Assembly (NCBI GenBank): GCA_021904315.1
Contig: CM038923.1
Span: forward strand, 19,288,038 to 19,352,037
Direction of reading: 5' to 3'
DNA from: Sphagnum magellanicum
Lineage: Eukaryota; Streptophyta; Sphagnopsida; Sphagnales; Sphagnaceae
Length of the DNA stretch: 64,000 bases
A program made the translations under genes and the position numbers. Below are positions 1-11,190 of this stretch, one piece after another (the stretch's first letter is position 1; every line of letters starts with the position of its first letter). The notes beneath the pieces were generated by a model that saw only the letters and a list, made by a program, of their open reading frames with translations, ran no database searches and had not been told where the DNA came from.

Positions 1-3000
1 AATATGCATATCCTCCCAGCCTCTTTTTTGGCAAAATCCCATACAATCCTTGTAGAACAAAAAATGAGATGGTATTTCTGAGTTTGAAACCAAGGCTTTC
101 TTTATGCAATTGCTTTCTCAGCTTTACCCACAAGCTATTTTATGACAATTGGATAACATTTGCTTACCTTCATGATTGCATTATATCTTCATTTGTTTCT
201 ATTATGTTTGATCAAAATTATCTTTGCACAACACTTCATGCAAACTTGCAGGTAGCTTTGTGTTCAAGGCTAATTGATTTCCCACTGAATGAAGTTAAAC
301 TAGGGGATTGAACATCTTCATTTCTCCATTAGTGTTTGGTGACATCTCATTAAAAATTTGAAGGAATTTGCTACAAAAAGATAATTGTTAAGTATGCTTT
401 TAAATGTTCAAAATGACTTAAAGAAACTATGTCATGCTTTGCTTATCACTTTTAAAAAAGGACTAGAGATAAAGTTTCAAGTCTGAAATTTAGTCTTATC
501 CAATTTTTGGATCTCTTTACTTTTGTGATTGTAATGTAATGTCATGAACTAATATATCATCCTTTAAACTCATTGACCTGTCACAACAAACATGGTGAAA
601 GAAAATTGTTGAGCATTAAATTAATCATGATAACCTAAGAGCTTCCTGCAACTTAGATTATTCCCTTAGATCATGTTGTGGGCAAAAAACTTTTTTGGTA
701 AAATTTTGTCACTTGGCAACAAAAAAAAGGGGGCTGGGAATCCTGCAAGGTTTTTTTTGGGGGGAAATGGCACAAAGTTGCCATATTTTGAGCAGAAAAA
801 ACTTGAATTTTCCTTAGCCAAATTTAGACCATAGCTTCTAGGATGTCACCGAAATATATTAGGTTTCCAAAAACAATTCTACTTTGCTCAAAGCCTGTAG
901 CCAAACTTGGCTAAGTCCTCTTCTGGAGGATTGCCAGTCCACCTACCTCGCACATTTGGAAAAAAAGCCCTGGTTATAGTCCTTTATCACACTACCTAAC
1001 ACATGCAACTTAAGAGATATATGTAGCCTATACATGATATGTTGCCGCCATCACATGTAACAAATCAACCAGATGCAATTGAACCACATTTGTAATAGTA
1101 GCCAACTTCTTGTGGTAGCATGTTTGGTGCATGTCAAAGTCATGTTGTGCCATTTGGTGCAGCATGGATGCTTCCATGACCTTTGCATGACTATTGTGGA
1201 GACAAGCATTGATGTGCCAACCCTTGGCATGGTTACTATGTCCTATGTGTTGCCACACTTGATAGATTTCAAGCTAATTGAAATGTCAGTTCAGGCTGCA
1301 TCCACCCTACCATCTAGATGAGGTAAATGGCATTGCAGACAAATTAGATAAGTGGTCATTCTAGATTTCCCCATCTCATCCCTCCAACATCAGCACTCGA
1401 AACTTCAGGACCTCATGTACTTTGTAAGATGATGGGGCCCATGATCACATCCAATGTTGTGGGTGTACTTTGTTGTAGGTAAAGATGGTCCCTTGGTTAA
1501 AACCTCCTTATTTTTGGCATGTAGCCTCCTTTCACATAGCAGACCATAGCCCAACTACATGTGTAGGGCTATGGTCAAATAATGCAGCGCCATGGGCATA
1601 ACATACAAAAATATTCAATATGTCAGAAAGTTTATGTCCACAAGTTTCAGTCATCCAAGTCAACCACATCTGTTCTGATTAATGGTTTCTCCCTTCCATA
1701 CAATCAATACTAAGGTGAAAATGAGGCCTCCTTTCTAAACTGGACCCATGGCAGGCTAACTCTATGTCCCAAACTCTCAAGTGCCCTTTTTGAAGACCGT
1801 ACTTGTGTGAACCTCATTTTATTGTTTGCATCATAACATGAAGTATGATGGTTGGCCATGGCCTGTTCACGTATAGTGGATTGCTGGGTCACAGGTAACA
1901 GTTGCAAATGAGGCATAGGAGCATTAAAGGAAACACACATTCTATTTGCAAACAACAGACCTTGCAATCCAGCATTCCCCTTGACCAGCATAAGTCATCT
2001 GTACACAAAGCATAATAGCTCCTCATGTACATGCTTCACCACTTGTTCACATTTAGTTGGTTGTGGTTTGACTTGAATCCTTTCATCAAACCATCTTTAT
2101 AGTAGGATCAAACCCTCCCATACAAAACTCTTCACTAGGAATTCCCAGTAATACTTTGGGCAATCGCCCACTTGGAAAGCATGTGGAGTCATTCTAACAA
2201 CAATGCAGAAACGCAAGTTACCCTTCTTATGTAGTCACGTAGAGAAATTTGGGCCATTCTAATGAGTAAAATCTAACAAGCTTGCAGGCCTACAAGCAAG
2301 TTCTCATGCAGTGCCATGATCAGTTGCTAATATAGTCATCTACAGTGATTCGGTCCTTTCTGTTCCTAACTGGCATTTAGGTGGCTCAAATGTTTTGGTC
2401 TTTGAGCTCAACTAGTTTTGTAGGCTGACAAGCAAGTTCTTGTACAATGGTCAGTTGGCAACAGAATCATCTGCAGCAATTTGGAGTCAATTGCGGGAGA
2501 TGATTATAACATTGTCTAAGTATCCTTCACTTGTGACATTATATACCACTAACCTACTTACTGAATTTCTGTAGCAAGTCCAGAAGCAATAGGAAGACAT
2601 AGCTATTATACTGGCTAGCAACTAACAACATAACAACATAGAAGGGGGACAACATACAGAAAAGAAAAAAGTAGTCTACATTCTTTTTAATCACAAAGTT
2701 GGATTGCCATAAAATTATGACAAAACCAAATGATAAGACTTTATACAGCCAGTGTCACATGTAGATATATCCAGACATAACCACTGTGATCTAGTTTTAG
2801 GTTTTGGCACTTACTTCACAAGAGACCTTTCACTACAAATAATTTAGAAAAAATCGATTCCTTTAGAATGGTATCATTTAACTGCAATTGGGGAAATGCA
2901 AAGAAACAGAAATCACAACATTATGATACAAATTCCAAGACAAGAGTTATAACAAAAATCTAATAGGTTGGTTTATTGGTTTCAACATGGAAGTGACTAT

Positions 3001-4074
3001 TGTGAAGTCCATGATATTTGGAGTAGAATTGCATAACAGCATTGCCATTTAGAGGACTGAACAGAACAGTGAGAGCTGTAACTGCAAGGTATGGTGAGAG
3101 GACATCACCTGGTATATTATGTGCCTCCCTTCCACAGATCCCCTTGGTCTTCACCAACCAGCCCTGTTGGGTGGACAGAAAATCTGCTCTGAAGCCAAAT
3201 TACACTCCCCTACATTGTCAGCAAAGCATCAGATATTTGCCTATCAGGGTTTTTCACTGATTACAGTTTTCTATTAAACTGCAAAAGGCAACCACTCTTC
3301 TATTGCTGTACATTTGTATCCAGTATTCAGAACTCAATTCTAGGAGAAGCACACCAAACTTGCAGTTACTAACCACTAACCCTTCCATGGTAATTCCAAT
3401 TTTCTGGTTTCATTTAGCCATTGTCTATTGTGCTGCAACCTGGAAATCATTGGTTTTAGTTGATTTGTCACTGAAAGCTCAAGTGAAGAGATGGACACAG
3501 GACACTCTGAGCAATGATGCCTTCTAATTGAAGGGAATCCTTTCTTCCACCTTCCATAGTAAGCCCCTCAACTATTGCAAAATCCTTTTCACATCCAACA
3601 TTAGCAATTCGACACAATTTGTCAATGGCTTGGGCACAACATTTCTTTCTCATATACCTAATATATCCCACTAAATACACAGTTTGGCCCTTGGGGATAT
3701 TACCAAATGTGATAGCTCTTTTTTTTTAAACCAAATTATACATATAGAACAACTAGCAAAAATAAAACAAAGAGCAAGGTTAAGTGTATTATCTCAAACA
3801 GGACCCTTGGTATTCCAACCATACAAAGCTCACCTCCTAAAGAAAGCAATAGATCCAAATAGAGTGGAAGGCATTTTCAGTCAAAGCTATATCAAAGCTT
3901 TTTCTTGAAGACACAGCAGGCTGCATCAATAGCTTTGTAAGAAAAACACTGCTAAAAAGGCAACTCTTCAGTTTTGATGAAAACAGAGGATGAAAGGCTG
4001 TCCACATGGGATGGGGGTTGCTGGAGCCCAAACAGATCAACAGGAAGTAGCATGAACTGACATTCCTGTACAAA
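1..4074. other. Non-coding stretch, no assignable gene
   Basis: AT-rich plant intergenic or intronic DNA. Short open frames occur on both strands, for example minus-strand frames at 2960-3157 and 3468-3680. The second has a protein-like composition, but I see no recognisable domain and no clean pair of splice sites. These could be further exons or 3' UTR of the unidentified minus-strand gene whose clearer exons lie at 4271-4839. I see no RNA gene, terminal repeat or transposase here. Confidence 0.5.
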
Positions 4075-4213
4075 CACTACGATTACAGGTCCAAAATAGC
4101 GAATCAACAAGGCTAGGAACTGCATCAGGCACAAGGAAAAAAACACTAAGATTACAAGTCCAAAATAGCGAATCAACAAGGCTAGGAACTGTATCAGGCA
4201 CAAGGAAAAACAG
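4075..4213. repeat. Two-copy 69-bp tandem duplication
   Basis: The unit starting at 4075 is repeated at 4144 with only a few substitutions. Both units contain the same ~45-bp core running from the 'gattaca' start to 'caggcacaaggaaa'. On the minus strand the period is a multiple of three, so the open frame there is also duplicated (23 residues per unit). It lies just downstream of the exon at 4271-4355, so it may sit in an intron or a terminal exon of that gene. Confidence 0.85.
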
Positions 4214-4270
4214 AGTCAATACTTTCATCTAGACTTGCTCAAGTTGCTGGGAATTACCTCAAAAACTTAC

Positions 4271-4839
4271 CTTGAAGCTTTTGTGGAACCAACAGCCTAA
4301 CAAGCCTCCCTCTAAGTTCTGAACAGAGAGTTCCATCACTAACAATATGAGTCACCTAAAGCCATTAGCAATTCAATCAGCAATTTAATCAACAATTCCT
4401 GCAATCATCTGCAAAGCTATTCAAGGAAGAAGCTTCAAATGTTGAGAGATACATGTGTAGAAAAACACCACACTACTGTATTCATGTTCTTGCGATTCTT
4501 CCGTTACATTACAAAGCCCCTTAAGTAAATACTTGCTTCCAAATGATTGACAGCCCCAGTGATATTGAACACAACCTAAGAAAATACACAATCTTGACTT
4601 CATTGAATCAAACTTTGATCACTCCAATATGTTGGAGTCAGAGATAGATACATACCTCGAGGGGCTTGTACAGTACAGTATAAACGTCCAGCAAATAACT
4701 CTTTGGAAGGTACAATGTGGTCATGACAGATTGATGATCAGTGCCAGAAATATGCACAACCCTCACTCCAGCAGCTTGCATGATTGCAGCAGAGAGCTCC
4801 ACCAATGCCTCTTTGGATGGTACACTTTGACTTGTTGTG
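4271..4839 (-). CDS. Unidentified multi-exon gene, two supported exons
   Basis: Two exons are well supported on the minus strand. Exon 4839-4656 (184 bp) follows an acceptor ending TTTAG and ends at a CTCGAG|GTATGT donor. It encodes 61 codons including SAAIMQAAGVRVVHISGTD and YLLDVYTVLYKPLE. Exon 4355-4271 (85 bp) follows an acceptor ending CTTTAG and ends at a CTTCAAG|GTAAGT donor, encoding VTHIVSDGTLCSELRGRLVR and a short tail. The first exon ends on a complete codon and the second begins in phase 0, so they join cleanly. A possible upstream exon lies near 5225-5260 (QTISMYGYELQ, donor CAAG|GTTAGC). I do not recognise the family. The gene would lie downstream of the cyclin L gene on the same strand. 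Its ends are not defined. Confidence 0.5.
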
Positions 4840-4849
4840 CTAAAGATTG

Positions 4850-6787
4850 AACACCAGTATCAAACAGATGTGCTCTCAATTCAACAACCGAGTTCTAAAC
4901 ACAGAACATAATGTGCATCATGAGATCTGTTATGCCTGCATTAGCAGGTCCTTGAGTGGGCACCCCCACCCCAAAAATTACCCAACCTGTAATGGTGAGG
5001 CATCAGAGATTCAAACCCAGAGAAACAGTATGAACTTCCTCTGTGTCCATCACAAACCAGTATATGAGGGATTGATGCACACCACACATCAGCAAAATCT
5101 GACCTCCCCATCTCATATCCAGTTGCCAGAAACTGCAGTAGGACATTGGATGAGGCCACACCTAACACATATACGATGCATACTCTCTGAAATGTGCTTT
5201 AGCAATTAGACATTTACTGATAAGCTAACCTTGAAGTTCATATCCGTACATTGAAATTGTTTGTGCTGAGGGGAAAGCTTTGTCACTCAAGTACCGCCAA
5301 AAAAGTGCCAAGCTTAACACCTAATGCACAACAGTACATATGCACCTGCTGCCCATCATCCAACACAACAAACAACAATAGATGTACTGCACAGGGCACA
5401 TACTACCTATACAGGGTTGCTGCAGCCATAATCAATTCCGAAAGATACTATCCAGGTCCAGACTAGCTTTCTTGTTTGATTCAGAAGGTGACATGCCTTG
5501 AAAGGAACTTAAAGATAGCACCACAACTCACCTGTCACTTCAACTTGTCATCGCCATAAGATGTGCTAAACTTCAGCAAAGCCTTGTCACTTTGCACCAG
5601 CACAGTTGAATATTATAATCCTAGAAGGCACAAAGTTCTAACAAGCAATGACTGATGAAAGAAAAATAACCTACTAGATGCATCTTGGTTACTGTGTGCT
5701 ACTAACTACCAACACGTGGTTTTGTATATGGATAGCTTCAGAAGTAGCTAAATACTACCCACAACCAGAAAAAGTTGAAGCAAACTCATGAGTGATTGAC
5801 CAGAAGATGAGATACGATAAACATTAATGAAACTAGCCCCACCCATACTAGCATTCACGGGAACAAATTGTTCTCCACAAGGAATGACAGAGGTATGCCA
5901 GAAACACCTGCTGCAGCTGTTCAAGAGCAGCAGAAGCTGATCAGGTCCCCACTTACAAATCCGCGTATATGAAGAGAGGATGCAGGCGCCACATTGTCCT
6001 CCTTCAGCACTGATGTGCTTCTGCTGGAAGGAGAGGCTGCGACAATGTTGTTCACATGCATGCAGATAGGTGGTCAGTAGAATGCATGTTCTTCAACAGC
6101 CAGTGCAAGGGCATTAGTGAAGGCTAACTAAGGTTTCCTATTAGACAAGACAAGACAAGATCCCCTACTTCAAGATGCAGGATTAAGACATGAATGCATC
6201 CAAGAGAACCTTGGCATTTACTGTTTATACATTAAAGATAGGTTGGTTTGTCATAAACTTGATGTGTGCAAGGCAGAGAAAACATCTGATTCGAAAAGCA
6301 ACATGTTAATTGCCTCAGACCACCCCATCACACATTTCAGCACCAAAACTATGTCTTTCAAAGAAGTCACATGCTAATGATATTGCCAAAATGGATTGTC
6401 TTTAATGCAGTGATAAATATGGTCCAGTAACTAACAACCCTACTGTGCACACTATGGTCTCCACAACACTGAATATGGGTCCAGAAACCGACCATGAAGT
6501 TGCCAAAAGGTCCCCATCCAGTCCTGATTGTTGCCAGGTACTCCACCTTGGTCCAGTTGAGTTAGGCCCCCTCTGCCAGATGAAGCTGGTAGACATCAGT
6601 TCATAATAAAAGCCACCTTCAATGGAGATCATAAGCACAATCCAGAAACAAATTTGGGCTATTCACCAACGCAGTACCATGAACCTATGAGATGTAAAAA
6701 GACCATGCATTCATGCATGCCCCATTCTCAGTCCATAGTCCTACTCATGAAGCATAAAAAGCTCTAGGACTACTAAGCCATCCCCTG
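4850..6787. other. Spacer between the unidentified gene and cyclin L
   Basis: No confirmed gene. Several minus-strand stretches look exon-like, for example near 5957-6060, which ends at a GGATTT|GTAAGTG donor-like site, but the reading frame is ambiguous there. The cyclin L 3' UTR must begin at 6787 and run leftward into this stretch. I see no convincing polyadenylation signal that would fix its end. Confidence 0.4.
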
Positions 6788-9700
6788 TCAGATATTCTGA
6801 TGATGACGATGGCGATCTTTTTCCCGAACCACTTCAAAGTCTCTATCTGCAATCACAAACACAAAGATGATGTTGAGCCTAGTTGTCATTTTATAGCATG
6901 TTAAACAAATTTTGGTTTTCGTCCAACACAATTGTGAATAATAGCACTGGAGGGCAATCCTATCAACTATCCATCAACTCTAAATCCCACAAAACAGTGA
7001 ACTGTGGTGCGACATCCATATCTGTAGGAGGTCTGCACTACTCCACTAGACTTTTACACTTAATTACCCTGTATGCACAGGGCTTTCCACATTGTAAAAG
7101 TGATCAAATCAAAAACATGGAATGCCAGATGTGTAGAGTAAAAAAGACACAATAATTCACCTTGAGAGGATGGATACTGCCATAGCTTCTCAGATTGACC
7201 TGAGAAAAGGCCAAGAACCTGATTAGCTGTGTGCAGAAGCCAAGGTACATAAAATCAGAAAGCAAACCACTGGAGCTTGAAAGCTAAAGAAATTGGAAAA
7301 ATGCCCATCAGTGCATGACACATGGTACAGACCACCAGAATCCCAAATTCACATGAATAGTGAATTTAGTTTTTGTAGGGGTGTGAATATTGATGTTTCA
7401 GATTTTGTGGAAAGACTCTTCAAAATACACTGTGATATGTGAAGCACACTTTTTTCAAGAGACTGAACACATCTTTCTCTGAACATTTTGTCACAACACT
7501 GTCAAACTTGCCTCAGGTTCTTGTGAGGCCAGAGAAGATGGTGGGCAAGGACCTCTAGTAGATCATGGCAGATATGCCTCCACATGTGTGAAGCTCACCT
7601 AAGTCCCTGCTTCTTTCCTTGTGTCGATACTCTTTACCCCTCCCACTTTCTCGCTCCCGCTCCTTTGCTTTCTCTCTGAGCCTTTCCCTGTCCTGATCCC
7701 TTTCTCGCATCCTAATCCGATCCCTCTCTCGCTCTGCATCCAAATCTTGGCCACTTTCCCGCTTGCGGATTTTAGACCTATCCCGTTCCTTCTCCCTACT
7801 TCTGTCCCCTGCTCCATCTTCAAGGTAATTAGCAGGCTTTTCCTTTCCTGATAAAGAATCACCCCTCAACTCCCCATTAGAAGTAGACCCTCGAACCTCT
7901 TCCAAATCCTTCCTCCCACTCTTGACAGTTGAGCTCTTTGTATTGTTTGAAGCCTCTACAAAAGTAGGATCCTTCGCAACCCCACCATCCAAGCTCGAAG
8001 TGGTCTGTACCTGGAGGACTGGGGCGGCTCCATTTGTCACCCTCTTCAACGATCCTCCCTGTAGATCAAAGATGCCTTACTTAGAATTCCTCACCTCCAT
8101 GACATTCAACAATAGGTGCCAGGAAGGTCACAAGCATATCTTCATGAAGACTGACAATTTCTCAATACTTATCATTTAAGTGAACCTAAAAAGAATTGAG
8201 AGAATTGGAACATTTCAGATCTGACAACAGTAACCAAACAGCAAGCATGAAAAAGAGGAATCCCAACGCAAAGGAAAAGAGGAAACCAAATGACAAATTG
8301 AGGAGCAGTTTGAACAACAGGAATTGTCATACACTAAAGCAACATGTATGATACTGACCACCTACCATAACATTCCCACTGATGTCATCGGTTCCAAAGA
8401 GTGGGTGTAGGTTAATGTCAAACATTAACCAACACATCTGAGCTTTGTCAAAAGACTGGCCGGAATGGGAAAACTAAGCTATGATGCTGGCTAGCTCCAC
8501 GCAACTTACAAGACAAGAGAAGACAAAAAGAACCACAATAAGATGGAGGAGAAAAAAACTAAAAGAAAGACCACTGCACTTGAGATTAAGAAGCTAACAA
8601 GAAGAACCCAGGACACCCAAAAACTTATACAAGTCACCAGACATAGAGCAAAATGTCAGAAGCCTAGCCATGGTGGCCAGTGCCTGGACCCAGTTTGAAA
8701 ATGGACCTTAGAAAAGGTGTTAAGGAGAGATTCAAGGTTCTTAGAAATGCAGTCAAGCCTGAAATATGCACAGCCAAAAACTTCCATATCAAAGTTTGCA
8801 CACCTAGGTTGCTTAAATTCTAATAAGAAAATTGACAGAAACATCCCCCAATACATCTACCTACAAAACCCAACATACATGGACATTATTTCTATCACTG
8901 AGAAAATCTCAGCATTAACCAATATTTGGAATAAACTGTGAGCATGGACAGAAATTAAGAGGGCACCTGTGTATCCATAGGAGAATCCCAGGCCTTGCTG
9001 GCCAAAACAAATGACTTGGAGCTTTGTCCAACTTCAATGTATTCAGCCTTTGGCTGCTTATACAGGGCTGCAAGAACCTTGCACACAGTCTGAACATCAC
9101 TCCATTTTGCATCAAATACTTCCCACCATCTGTTGGGCAGTGGCACTTTAAATCGTCGAGCTGCAGCATACACTACCCCACACGCCACTACCTCACTTTT
9201 GAAGCGAACACAAAGAATGGTGCGCAAGCTGGAACAAACAGAACCAAGGGGTTATCAGCTCATGTCACTAGGGAAAGAAAATGTATTAGGGCACAAAGTT
9301 TACACTGTCAGAAACAGAACAGATTGCATCTCAGCTTTTACAGCTAGGAGACCAATACAAAAAAAAGCAGGCATATTGACAAATGACACAAGCTCCTCAT
9401 CAAGCTGCAGATGACCTTACAACGTCCATGAGCCCTAGCACATCAAATACAGCACAACCACACAAGCTAATGATCAAGATCTGAAAGTACAAACAAACAT
9501 CAGAAAAATTCCAAAAGCAGCAATAATAAAACAACCTTGTGGAATTCTAATACCGGACAAACAATCCAAACAGCCAGAAAAGCATGAAGACACTTCCTAC
9601 AAAAATTATTGTTCACAAAGTGATTTCTTGCCCACATATTACCTGTCATTTGCAAGGTTCCATGCCTCCTGCATCAGCTCCACAGGTGCCTGAAGGGTCT

Positions 9701-10765
9701 TCAAATAGCTCATGATAAACTTGTGAGGGTGCTCCACATGGCATATAAACCCCATTTCCTTCAAAAGATGCCGTTCTGTCCTGATCAACGCAGTCCTCAT
9801 CTCAAAGTACTTCTGCAAACCACATGAGGCTCCAAGTTGATTACCAAGAGTGCTGAGCACCAAAAAAACAGGAAAAAAAAGAAACAGAATTGAGTGATTG
9901 AGCAAAAAGAGCAGACCTGTGAATTTAGATCAAGAATCTCAAGGGGAAGGTTATTGCGTCTACGTTCCATGCGCCAAAGGACTTGTAACACTACTGAAAT
10001 CTCTTTAGGGCTCTCCTCAAGCTTTGAAGCTAACCAAACACAACTTGCTGCAACATCCTGCAAAGACAACAGAACAACGGAGTGATTAGAGATGGGAAAC
10101 AAGGCAGAGAGAAGCCTGCAAATTTTTGAGAGACACAAGAATGATGAACAAGGTCTGATAACTGGCAGCAATCATGCAATACAGCACACAGCACGAGAGA
10201 AAACAAATTTTCGTAAGGTTCATAGGATCCACCATACCTTGACATTGAAGCGGGTAAATGATTTCTTGCAATAGAAACGATGGAAAAGCACCTGACCTGT
10301 GGCCATTACCGCCTGAGGCCTGTTCACATAGCGTCAAGGAAGAATACCGGAACAATCAAAACCCTAGAAATCCTAGAAACGATGAATTTGCAAAATGAAC
10401 AAAGCAATATAGAACGTAAGATCCCCTAAAAATCACCTATGCGAAAAAGAGAAAAAAACAGCAACAAAATCACGGACATCAACTTTTCTGCCATGATGAT
10501 GATATGTATCATTGCTAAGCCAAACTGAAGAAACAAACAAAACCGTTCCAAAAACTTGGACCAAAATATAAAAACAAGGTTTGGAGAAAGAGAAAGGGAA
10601 AGAGATGAACTACAATTTCAACAAGATGCCGCACTCCTGAATGAGCTCACAGCCGTAGACGCGCAGGAGAGTTTCAACATTTTCATCAACGCCATCCCTT
10701 CTGGAAGGCGAATCCAGTATCTGTTCATGCGACAAATAGAAGGTGTCGAGCGTGGTGTAAATCAT
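6788..10765 (-). CDS. CYCL1: Cyclin L (arginine-rich RS-type cyclin), complete
   Basis: Eight coding exons on the minus strand with GT/AG introns that keep phase: 10765-10614, 10319-10238, 10057-9917, 9812-9643, 9228-8967, 8058-7599, 7199-7161 and 6846-6788 (TGA at 6790-6788), giving about 454 residues. The start MIYTTLDTFYLSHEQ matches the usual cyclin L N terminus. Exons 1-5 carry the two cyclin folds (PQAVMATGQVLFHRFYCKKS, ASCVWLASKLEESP, RTERHLLKEMGFICHVEHPH, EAWNLANDS, SEVVACGVVYAAAR). Exon 6 is an Arg/Glu/Asp/Ser-rich tail like the RS domains of this family, and the last exons end in a basic His/Arg stretch. By family knowledge cyclin L partners CDK11/CDKG-type kinases and acts in the nucleus on transcription-coupled splicing. 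The length fits the family and no break is seen. Exon 7 (39 bp) is inferred from splice sites and phase; skipping it would also keep frame. Confidence 0.95.
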
Positions 10766-11190
10766 TTGTTCCTAAGAAGAAGAAGGATTTTGTTCCGAAC
10801 CACTACCAAACCAAAAAGAAGGCCTCCCCCCGAAAAAAAAAAAAAAAACCTCTTCAAACAACGCAACGCGATGGCCGTGATTTGAAATCGAAAATCCTAC
10901 AAGATTCGTGGACACAACAGAAGAGATTTGTCAAGAAACAAACACAAAAATCACAAAAACCAAGCGACGAGAGCGGTCAAATTCTCCCGTCTCTCCTCCG
11001 CGTAGGGTTTTCCTTCTCGTGCGCTCTTCCTATGAATACGTATCTCTCGGCGTAGGCTTTTGGTCCTTTTCTCGCGCGCTCCTCGTAGGAGTACGTATAT
11101 CTCCGCGTAGTGGTTAGGTATTCACACGAATACGTATTTCTTAGCGTAGGGTTCTCTTTCTCGTGCGCTATTTCGTATGAACTAGTAGGC
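10766..11190 (-). promoter_or_regulatory. Cyclin L upstream region with ~50-bp tandem units
   Basis: Immediately upstream of the cyclin L ATG. Units start with CGTAG at about 11001, 11051, 11106 and 11145, each followed by a C/T-rich stretch with a GTGCGCT-type core (weaker in the third) and then, in the first three, a TACGTA palindrome (11037-11042, 11092-11097, 11131-11136). A degenerate echo is visible near 11505-11570. This block is clearly richer in GC and CpG than the AT-rich spacer beyond it. It is therefore a candidate promoter/5' UTR, but I cannot place a transcription start. Confidence 0.45.

Noticed and set aside
7599-7862. Alternative frames across the cyclin L exon 6 region on both strands
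   Set aside because: They are shadows of the repetitive Arg/Glu/Asp-rich codons of exon 6; only the frame that splices to exons 5 and 7 fits the family.
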